Positions 25,694-31,737 of a DNA stretch of 31,737 nucleotides are shown here, piece after piece. Position 1 is the first letter of the stretch. Each line of letters starts with the position of its first letter. The translations under genes and the position numbers were made by a program. Below the pieces are notes generated by a model. That model was not told the DNA's origin, searched no databases, and worked only from the letters and a program-made list of their open reading frames with translations. This DNA is from JBNKFQ01 sp050289385 (GTDB lineage: Bacteria; Pseudomonadota; Gammaproteobacteria; Pseudomonadales; Porticoccaceae), in the NCBI GenBank assembly GCA_050289385.1, contig JBNKFQ010000336.1, positions 1 through 31,737 on the forward strand, in the 5' to 3' direction.

Positions 25694-26851
25694 ATGACCC
25701 CATCTGTAGACTCCAAATTGCCCAGAGCTGGCACAACGATATTTACGGTAATATCCCAACTGGCCCAGGAGTGTAATGCTATCAACCTGGGGCAAGGTTT
25801 TCCGGACTTTGATGGCTCTGAGCAACTGCGAGAGCTGGCTTGCCGTTATATCAGAGACGGCCACAACCAATACTCTCCCATGGCCGGAATGCCCAAATTG
25901 CGTCAGCAAATCGCAAACAAGGTGGCGAGACTTTACCATTATCAAGTCTGTCCCGACACCGAAGTCACCATTACGCCCGGAGCAACAGAAGGTATTTTTT
26001 GCGCGATTATAGCAACCGTGCGTCCAGGAGACGAAGTCATCGTTTTTGATCCGGCCTATGACTGCTACGACCCTGCTGTTGAACTGGCTGGCGGCAAGGC
26101 TGTGCACATTCCTCTGCAACCTCCAGCATTTGGTATTGACTGGCAGCGGGTGAAAGAAACCATCAACAGCAAGACTCGCATGATTGTCATTAACACCCCT
26201 CACAACCCTTCCGGGGCTCTGCTATCGCGGGAAGACCTCAACCAACTGGCGGCAGTGGTGCGCGATACCCCCATTCTGGTGCTGGCCGACGAGGTTTACG
26301 AGCATCTGGTGTTTGATGGCAAGCGCCACCACAGTGTGCTGGCTCACCCGGAACTGGCAGAGCGCGCCTTCGCTGTGTTCTCCTTTGGCAAAACCTACCA
26401 TGTCACGGGCTGGAAAACCGGTTACTGCGTAGCGCCATCGGTGTTGACAAGTGAACTGCGCAAAGTGCATCAATTCGTCACATTTGTCGGCGTAACGCCA
26501 ATTCAGTGCGCACTGGCGGATTTTATGGAATCAACGCCAGACTACTATCTCGAATTGGCCGATTTCTACCAGCGCAAGCGAGACCTGTTCTGTAAAGCGC
26601 TGCAAGAGTCACTGTTTACTTTTACGCCCTCCCCTGGCACCTACTTTCAACTGGTGGATTACAGCGCCATTTCTGACCGGAATGACGTCGATATGGCTCA
26701 ATGGCTAACACGGAAACACGGTGTCGCGGCTATTCCCGTGTCTGTATTCTGTCAACAACCCCTTGAACAACGCCATGTACGCTTTTGTTTTGCCAAACAG
26801 GACAGTACATTGCTGGAAGCTGCGCAAAGGCTTGTCGCCATCAACAACTGA
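25694..26851 (+). CDS. ybdL: Methionine aminotransferase (YbdL type)
   Basis: PLP fold-type I aminotransferase. E. coli YbdL prefers methionine, with some activity on His and Phe. From ATG 25694 it is 385 aa, one residue shorter than YbdL. Upstream in-frame starts at 25685 and 25637 would add residues with no family match. Seen are INLGQGFPDFDG, NTPHNPSG (168-174), D199 in LADEVYEH, and the PLP lysine K233 in FSFGKTYHVTGWK. The whole length lines up with YbdL. It could also serve aromatic keto-acid formation for the nearby pathway, but that is inference. Confidence 0.9.
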   Translation: MTPSVDSKLPRAGTTIFTVISQLAQECNAINLGQGFPDFDGSEQLRELACRYIRDGHNQYSPMAGMPKLRQQIANKVARLYHYQVCPDTEVTITPGATEGIFCAIIATVRPGDEVIVFDPAYDCYDPAVELAGGKAVHIPLQPPAFGIDWQRVKETINSKTRMIVINTPHNPSGALLSREDLNQLAAVVRDTPILVLADEVYEHLVFDGKRHHSVLAHPELAERAFAVFSFGKTYHVTGWKTGYCVAPSVLTSELRKVHQFVTFVGVTPIQCALADFMESTPDYYLELADFYQRKRDLFCKALQESLFTFTPSPGTYFQLVDYSAISDRNDVDMAQWLTRKHGVAAIPVSVFCQQPLEQRHVRFCFAKQDSTLLEAAQRLVAINN

Positions 26852-27102
26852 ATCGACCCGAACCTGTCAACGGGCTATCCCCTTGAAAACCTTGTAAAGG
26901 TGTATAAACTCTCTCCCCTGGAGTGACGTACAAGCAGTGGCGTACAGACCATATCGGGTAACGCATCCTGTGATGCTGCCCAACCGAATGAAAAAGTTTA
27001 AATAACTCATAAAGTTAGCGCAACTCACCGTCATTATCACAACAACAGGCCTTATCACTATGCCAGCACTGCACAGCAGGATGGCGAGGCAGTGTGCCAG
27101 TT

Positions 27103-27166
27103 GTTTTGCAGATAAACCGTTTTGCAGATAAACCGTTTTGTAGATAAACCGTTTTGTAGATAAACC
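27103..27166. repeat. Four tandem 16-bp repeats
   Basis: GTTTTGYAGATAAACC is repeated four times without spacers (27103-27118, 27119-27134, 27135-27150, 27151-27166). Only position 7 varies: C in the first two and T in the last two. The 16-bp period is 1.5 helical turns. It ends 52 bp before the start of the secreted protein gene. The rest of the 26852-27218 gap shows nothing else. Confidence 0.9.
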
Positions 27167-27218
27167 ATGCTCAATCACACATTACATTAACGTTTACATC
27201 AAATTGAGGGGCCAACCA

Positions 27219-27575
27219 ATGATCAAACCCGTATCAAAGCATATTTTAACTTGTGTTCTTTTAAGCGGTGCCATGTCATCGGCCGTACTGGCAGATTGTG
27301 GTCAAGCGCCTGCTGAACCCGAGATTCCCAAAGGAGCAAAAGCGACTATGGATGAACTGAAGGCAGCCAGCCAGGCGGTCAAGTCATTTATCGCCGATGC
27401 CGACACCTACCTGGACTGCAAACTGGAATCCAAAGAAGAAGAGATGGCCAGTATGAGTTCAAAAGAGAAAAAGCGCTGGATAAAAGACTATGAGCGCCTG
27501 ACTAAAACGCGCAATGATATTCCCGACCGTTTTAACAAGCAGATCCAGGCGCATTTAAAAGCCAATAAATCCTGA
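27219..27575 (+). CDS. Small secreted protein of unknown function
   Basis: From ATG 27219, with GAGGGG 5-10 nt upstream, it is 118 aa. A clear signal peptide (hydrophobic 9-23, cleavage after VLA at 25) leaves a mature part of 93 residues. The mature part is rich in Lys/Glu, with two cysteines (C27, C67) that could form one disulfide. The residue before C27 is Asp, so it is not a typical lipobox. The mature chain looks largely helical. I recognise no characterised family; function unknown. It follows the 16-bp tandem repeat and converges with the NIF3-like gene. Confidence 0.75.
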   Translation: MIKPVSKHILTCVLLSGAMSSAVLADCGQAPAEPEIPKGAKATMDELKAASQAVKSFIADADTYLDCKLESKEEEMASMSSKEKKRWIKDYERLTKTRNDIPDRFNKQIQAHLKANKS

Positions 27576-27581
27576 TTTTGG

Positions 27582-27659
27582 GTCGCACGTCAGTGGTCGC
27601 ACGCTTTGATGCCGTGTTTCGTCCGCAACTATATTCGTCTGCAACTACAGACGTGCGAC
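27582..27659. repeat. Inverted repeat C between convergent genes
   Basis: GTCGCACGTC (27582-27591) and GACGTGCGAC (27650-27659) are inverted 10-bp arms. A further GGTCGCACG copy lies at about 27595. Two direct 12-bp units CGTCCGCAACTA and CGTCTGCAACTA (27620-27647) lie inside. It is between the stops of two convergent genes. The build (inverted arms plus internal tandem) recalls element B, though the sequence differs. Confidence 0.6.
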
Positions 27660-27701
27660 TTCACCCTTAACCGGGTACTGATTTTCTCTGACATCACCTT
27701 C

Positions 27702-28019
27702 TCAGCCTGCGACTTCAGCCAACTGCCAAATATCAAATGCTGGCTCTTCGTAAGGGTGAGCAGATTTCAGTGCCTGCACAACCGCCTCAACCTGGCCATT
27801 TTCGCAAACCATCTCTACTTTCCATTCTTCAACGACTTCCACAGTATTATGATCACCTAAAAATGGCGTACTACCTTCAAGAGGACAAAATTGCCCCTGC
27901 CCTTTCGTTTGCCAACAGCATTGGTCGTAATTGCCAATTCTGCCGGCGCCTGCATTAAACACAGCCTGTTTTACCTGCGTCAGGTGACTGTCAGGCACAT
28001 AAAAACACAACTTATACAT
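27702..28019 (-). CDS. NIF3-like (YqfO-type) small protein
   Basis: A 105-aa stand-alone domain corresponding to the middle, PII-like part of YqfO/NIF3 proteins. It starts MYKLCFYVPDSHLTQVKQAVF and has GAGRIGNYDQCCW and HPYEEPAFDIWQL, the last typical of the family. The metal-binding NIF3 halves are absent. The role is unknown. It lies 17 bp downstream of the transporter gene on the same strand, so the two are probably co-transcribed. Confidence 0.82.
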   Translation of the reverse strand: MYKLCFYVPDSHLTQVKQAVFNAGAGRIGNYDQCCWQTKGQGQFCPLEGSTPFLGDHNTVEVVEEWKVEMVCENGQVEAVVQALKSAHPYEEPAFDIWQLAEVAG

Positions 28020-28036
28020 TTACTTGCCTCCCGAGT

Positions 28037-29263
28037 TCAAAACACGCCCAGAACTTTCAAAATACTCTTGGCCCCCAAAACCAACGCCACCAGCAATACG
28101 AAAAAGCCTGATATATTTTGTTTCCAATTGTTTCTGTAGTTACCCAATACCGATTTGTTGTTCATTGCCCACAATAAAAAACTGGCAATTATCGGCAATA
28201 GTATGCCATTGGTTACTTGTGCAAACTTGATGATTTCAATCGGCTTTATATCAAGAGAAGCCAACACCACACCCAGCAACAGAATAATCATCCAGACCGA
28301 TCGGAATCGCCACGATTTTAGCCCTGTCTGCCAGCCGAAACACCCTTTCGCCACATAAGCAGCCGCCAGGGGCGCTGTAATCGCCGAGGTAATACCGGCA
28401 GAAAACATGCCGATCGCCAGAAAATATGTGGAGAAACTGCCAAACAGGGGCTCGAGTGCTTTGGCAAGATCTGCAATATTGTTGACCGCCCCCTGCCCGA
28501 CTGCTGCAGCGGACACGATAATAGCCATTGAAATTCCACCACCCACGGCAATCGCTACGATCGTATCTCTTCTGGCGCTGCCCAATTTGTCGGGCGATGC
28601 CCACTTTTCTCTGACCACGGCAGCATGTAAAAAAAGATTGTAGGGAACTACGGTTGTGCCAATCAAACCGATCATCATTAATGCGCTGTTTTTCGGAAAA
28701 GAAGGCCTCAACATTCCCGTTAACAGTTCACTCAAATCAGGCCGGGTCATCACTGCGGTAACCACAAACGAAATACTCATGACCAGCACCAGAACAATCA
28801 GTGCTCGTTCCAACACCTTGTAGTTGCCAATAAACAGCAATATAAAAGCGAGCAAACCGATGACAATGCCAAGATAATTGATAGAAAAACCGGCAATCGA
28901 TACAATCGGGTCATTGATAACTGTTTGTACACCCAGAACGCTGCCACTAATGTTACCGGCTTCATAAGCCGCATTACCGATCACAATAGCGGACAAAATC
29001 AGTACGACCGCCAATACCCGTAAAAACGGATGCGTGAGTTGTTCCCGAATAACTTCAGATAAACCTCTTTGAGCGACAAGCCCCAGTCGTGCCGACATCT
29101 CCTGCAAGATAATAGCGGTAAAAACCGCTATCAGCATCACCCACAACAATGCAAACCCGAAATGCACACCAGCGATCATACACAGGGTAACAGTACCCGG
29201 CCCCACAAAAGCCGCCGCAATCAGAGGACCCGGACCAATATTTTTCAGGAAGCGATTGATCAT
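28037..29263 (-). CDS. Divergent NRAMP-family transporter
   Basis: A 408-aa membrane protein with about 11 hydrophobic segments. The NRAMP pattern is visible in GPGPLIAAAFVGPGTVT (10-26) and 'IGTTVVPYNLFLHAAVV' (201-217). In metal-transporting NRAMPs the first helix has DPGN and the sixth MPH. Here these positions read GPGT (21-24) and VPYN (206-209), so the acidic and sulfur ligands are lost. The substrate may thus not be Mn or Fe. It is annotated as NRAMP-related because fold and length agree; its true substrate is unknown. Confidence 0.85.
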   Translation of the reverse strand: MINRFLKNIGPGPLIAAAFVGPGTVTLCMIAGVHFGFALLWVMLIAVFTAIILQEMSARLGLVAQRGLSEVIREQLTHPFLRVLAVVLILSAIVIGNAAYEAGNISGSVLGVQTVINDPIVSIAGFSINYLGIVIGLLAFILLFIGNYKVLERALIVLVLVMSISFVVTAVMTRPDLSELLTGMLRPSFPKNSALMMIGLIGTTVVPYNLFLHAAVVREKWASPDKLGSARRDTIVAIAVGGGISMAIIVSAAAVGQGAVNNIADLAKALEPLFGSFSTYFLAIGMFSAGITSAITAPLAAAYVAKGCFGWQTGLKSWRFRSVWMIILLLGVVLASLDIKPIEIIKFAQVTNGILLPIIASFLLWAMNNKSVLGNYRNNWKQNISGFFVLLVALVLGAKSILKVLGVF

Positions 29264-29491
29264 TATTGTTGTTCTCGAACTGTATTTGTTATTTCACTCT
29301 AGTACTCCGGCAGCGGCGTTGCAGTGCTTGCCAAGGGCTACGGCCATTTCCTGCGCACTGCGCCTTGCTGCCGAACACCTCGGGATCGCTGAACCCGTCA
29401 TTATCACCTTGAAGGAGTACTACTGCCCTTTCGGCTGCGGTAAACCATCAAAACCACCTGAATATCCTTGTAGATGACAAACCCCAAAATA
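29264..29491. other. Intergenic region with 8-bp inverted repeat
   Basis: No gene can be supported. A GC-rich block is bounded by AGTACTCC (29301-29308) and GGAGTACT (29414-29421). A 73-codon plus-strand frame here has no start signal or family. The block could be a gene remnant or a structured leader. Confidence 0.35.
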
Positions 29492-29507
29492 GTGTATATA
29501 TTTACAG
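29492..29507 (+). promoter_or_regulatory. LexA (SOS) box of imuA
   Basis: GTGTATATATTTACAG matches CTGT-N8-ACAG except for one base (on the minus strand CTGT-N8-ACAC), with the AT-rich centre typical of strong SOS boxes. It ends 21 bp before the imuA ATG, so LexA would block the promoter. Confidence 0.85.
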
Positions 29508-29528
29508 TATTTGGTTATGCGGTCAGAT

Positions 29529-30290
29529 ATGAATCACAAACTCGCAACCTTGCTCAACAGGCCCGATATCTGGCAGGCATCGGCGGCAAACTCGCAAGTA
29601 CACAGCCTTGCCACCGGTTACCCGCAACTGGACCACAGCCTGCACCACAAAGGCTGGCCACTGGGCGCCATTACCGAGTTGCTTGGCTCACACAAAGGTA
29701 CTGGCGAAATGCACCTGTTGATGCCCGCACTGGCCCGTATCAGCCAGCAAAATCGCTGGATCGTTCTGGTTTCGCCGCCCTGTTTACCCTACGCCACCTC
29801 ACTGCAACAACAGGGTCTGTCGCTTCATCGAATACTTCTGCTGCAACCCCGAAATCCGGTTGATCAGCTATGGGCCATCGAACAGGTGTTGCGTTCCGGC
29901 AGTTCGGGCGCTTTACTCAGCTGGTTGCACACCAGCGCAGTCACTCATACCGGCCTGCGCAAACTGCAACTGGCAGCCCAGGCCGGGGGAAATCTGGCGG
30001 TATTGTTTCGACCCGACCGGGCAGCACATCAGCCATCACCTGCCGCCTTGCGTATTGCATGCGCTACCACCCCTGAAACCTGTCATCTTCGTATCCTCAA
30101 GCAACGTGGTGGCTGGAGTGGGCAAACCCTGCATATACCCAAACCGGATATTCTGACGCGGGAGGCTATACCGAATCATCAGTTGCCAGTCCATAAACCT
30201 GAGACGACAGAGGCAACAAGTCCCGTAACCGTTTCCTTGCCTGGTATTGCGCACCCCAGTCGCGCTAGCGGCATACCGCGTACGTCTTAA
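29529..30290 (+). CDS. imuA: ImuA, translesion synthesis-associated protein
   Basis: RecA/SulA-like accessory protein of the ImuA-ImuB-DnaE2 mutasome. The 253-aa product from ATG 29529 begins MNHKLATLLNRPDIWQA, like other ImuA. An in-frame ATG at 29517 is possible but sits only 10 bp from the LexA box. A degenerate RecA-like core is visible (GWPLGAITELLG, WIVLVSPP, LLQP, ALLSWLH) and the C-terminal tail is Pro-rich. imuB starts 6 bp after its stop. Confidence 0.85.
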   Translation: MNHKLATLLNRPDIWQASAANSQVHSLATGYPQLDHSLHHKGWPLGAITELLGSHKGTGEMHLLMPALARISQQNRWIVLVSPPCLPYATSLQQQGLSLHRILLLQPRNPVDQLWAIEQVLRSGSSGALLSWLHTSAVTHTGLRKLQLAAQAGGNLAVLFRPDRAAHQPSPAALRIACATTPETCHLRILKQRGGWSGQTLHIPKPDILTREAIPNHQLPVHKPETTEATSPVTVSLPGIAHPSRASGIPRTS

Positions 30291-30296
30291 CCTGTT

Positions 30297-31737
30297 ATGT
30301 TATGGCTCTGCTTGCGTTTCCCACTGTTGCCTCTGGAAAGCATTACCAGAAGCAACACACATCAGCCCATAGCGGTTACCGAACAACAACGGGTACACAA
30401 CTGCAATCCGGCTGCTACGGCTCAAGGCATTAACGCACAAATGCCGGCAACCATGGCCACTACCCTGTGCCCACAATTGAAGATTATTGAACGCTCTGTA
30501 AAAAGTGAACAAAACGCCCTGAAAACACTGGCGTACTGGAGCTATAACTTTACACCTGCCGTTACCCTGTTACCTCCTGACAGCCTGGTACTGGAAGTTC
30601 AGGGCAGTCTGAAACTGTTTCACGGCCTGCACAATCTGCTCTCCCATATTCAGAAGGGTCTCGAAGCACAGGGCTACACGTGCGCAAAGGGCCTGGGCCC
30701 CACACCCAAATCGGCCTTTCTGCTTACTTACAGCAACGCCTGTTCAGAAAATCACTTTGACGACACGACAGGTTCTTTTCAGCAACGGCTGGCGTTTGAA
30801 CAGCCGTTAGAAGAATTACCCTTAAATATATTGCCTTGTTCAAATGCACTGAAAACAAAATTTCAGCGCACCGGGTTTTATTGTCTGAAAGATATATTGT
30901 CATTACCTGCCGCAGCGGTCGGCAAACGTTACGGCAAGGATTTTCTGTGTTATTTACAGCAAATAACCGGGCAATTACCCGATCCCCAACAAGCCATTGA
31001 ACTGCCCCGATACTTTAGCGGTGAACTGCACTTCCCGAACGGACTTGCCACAGCGGATATGCTGGTATTTCCCATGAAACGTCTGCTGCAATCCTTATGT
31101 GGTTATCTTCGGGGCCGGCAACTGCATTGCAGTCGTCTGGTTTGGCAATTACATCAACATGACCACAGCAGTGAAAGCATTGCTGTATCACTGGCCAAAC
31201 CGCAAAACAATTTCACACATTTTTTATCGCTCAGTCGCCTGCAACTCGAAAGCATCACACTGCGTTCGCCGCTGGAAACACTTGCCTTGCAAGCAAGTGA
31301 TTTACATTTGGCAAACTGCCAGACAAGCAGCCTGTTCGAAAATCAACCCTCTGTTGATGGCCATACCGCCACAACCCATATCAATGAACTGCTGGATCGC
31401 CTGATCGTTCGTCTCGGTTCAGATTCCGTGAGTGGTCTCGCCCTGCAAGACAGCCACATTCCCGAGCAAGCCTGGCAAGCCACCGCCCCCTTGGGCTCCC
31501 TGCCAACCACCTCGAATACCGAAAACTTTCCCGTCAACCGCCCGACATGGCTATTGCAACAACCGATACCAATTCAGGTGCGGCAGCAACATTTATATTG
31601 GCGTGGACGACTGCAGTTATTGCAAGGACCAGAGCGTATCGAAGGCAACTGGTGGCACACACCCGTTTGCCGTGATTACTTTATTGCCCGTCATGAACAT
31701 GGCGCTACTTACTGGATATATCATGACCGATTAAGCG
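30297..31737 (+). CDS. imuB: ImuB, catalytically inactive Y-family polymerase (3' truncated by window)
   Basis: 480 codons are open to the window end. This is probably almost the whole gene, as 'CRDYFIARHEHGATYWIYHD' is near the usual C-terminus. The N-terminus MLWLCLRFPLLPLESI is ImuB-like. The two acidic active-site motifs of Y-family polymerases are missing: the start lacks DxDxFF, and LEVQGSLKLFHG stands where SIDE is expected. ImuB is known to act as an adaptor for DnaE2. A QTSSLF hexapeptide (342-347) fits a beta-clamp-binding motif at the expected position. dnaE2 probably follows outside the window. Confidence 0.88.
   Translation, partial: MLWLCLRFPLLPLESITRSNTHQPIAVTEQQRVHNCNPAATAQGINAQMPATMATTLCPQLKIIERSVKSEQNALKTLAYWSYNFTPAVTLLPPDSLVLEVQGSLKLFHGLHNLLSHIQKGLEAQGYTCAKGLGPTPKSAFLLTYSNACSENHFDDTTGSFQQRLAFEQPLEELPLNILPCSNALKTKFQRTGFYCLKDILSLPAAAVGKRYGKDFLCYLQQITGQLPDPQQAIELPRYFSGELHFPNGLATADMLVFPMKRLLQSLCGYLRGRQLHCSRLVWQLHQHDHSSESIAVSLAKPQNNFTHFLSLSRLQLESITLRSPLETLALQASDLHLANCQTSSLFENQPSVDGHTATTHINELLDRLIVRLGSDSVSGLALQDSHIPEQAWQATAPLGSLPTTSNTENFPVNRPTWLLQQPIPIQVRQQHLYWRGRLQLLQGPERIEGNWWHTPVCRDYFIARHEHGATYWIYHDRLS

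Noticed and set aside
27103..27166. Possible CRISPR array
   Set aside because: The 16-bp units are contiguous with no spacers, and no cas gene is nearby.
26867..27178. 103-codon minus-strand frame across the tandem repeat
   Set aside because: A 16-bp period shifts the frame in every unit, so the repeat is not protein-driven, and no homology is apparent.
28037..29300. Fur or MntR box upstream of the NRAMP-like gene
   Set aside because: No convincing match in 29264-29300.
31099..31734. Plus-strand frames of about 100 codons near the right end
   Set aside because: They are out of frame within imuB, whose own frame stays open to the window edge and matches the family.

Overview
The window looks like a chromosomal segment of a Gammaproteobacterium of the Pseudomonadales/Cellvibrionales type. 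The evidence is the gene order yceD-rpmF-plsX-fabD-fabG-acpP-pabC-mltG-tmk-holB, an RNase E very close to the E. coli protein in its catalytic half, a TyrR/PhhR-type regulator next to a homogentisate operon, and an imuA-imuB mutagenesis cassette. There is no plasmid, phage or complete insertion sequence. The genus cannot be fixed from sequence reading alone.

Positions 1-9030 are housekeeping. A long minus-strand cluster runs from yceD (ribosome-linked DUF177 protein) through rpmF (L32), plsX, fabD, fabG, acpP, pabC, mltG and tmk into the first codons of holB at the window edge. It joins fatty-acid/phospholipid synthesis, folate synthesis, peptidoglycan processing and DNA replication. The usual fabF (between acpP and pabC) and fabH are absent. 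Maf/YceF diverges from yceD. It converges on a HAD phosphatase that overlaps rluC, the 23S pseudouridine synthase gene. Positions 9030-9727 form the long leader of rne, with a good sigma-70 promoter and several hairpins. rne is followed by a terminator, then tRNA-Ser(UGA) with its own promoter and terminator.

Positions 12993-16859 hold an AraC-family regulator followed by two translationally overlapping, apparently exported amidohydrolases (one Sec-type, one Tat-type signal). A pair of 11-bp repeats 21 bp apart lies between regulator and enzymes. This is the least familiar functional unit in the window. yccA (an FtsH modulator) follows.

Positions 18127-24017 form a tyrosine/phenylalanine degradation locus: a PhhR/TyrR-like regulator, then hpd-hmgA-fahA-maiA, which convert 4-hydroxyphenylpyruvate to fumarate and acetoacetate. 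I find two TyrR-type boxes, one before the regulator and one before hpd. Each lies directly beside a different short inverted-repeat element. The regulator lacks the sigma-54 contact loop and has Gln in place of the Walker B Asp.

Positions 24042-31737 hold cbpM-cbpA (DnaJ-type co-chaperone and its modulator), a repeat-like intergenic segment, a YbdL-type methionine aminotransferase, and a four-copy 16-bp tandem repeat before a small secreted protein of unknown role. Then come a NIF3-like protein, a divergent NRAMP-family transporter without the canonical metal-binding residues, and a LexA-box-preceded imuA-imuB pair. imuB runs off the end of the window.

Intergenic spaces are rich in short inverted repeats (17884-18072, 19664-19808, 27582-27659, 25377-25544). 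They look like small non-coding mobile or repetitive elements, but copy number elsewhere in the genome cannot be judged from here.
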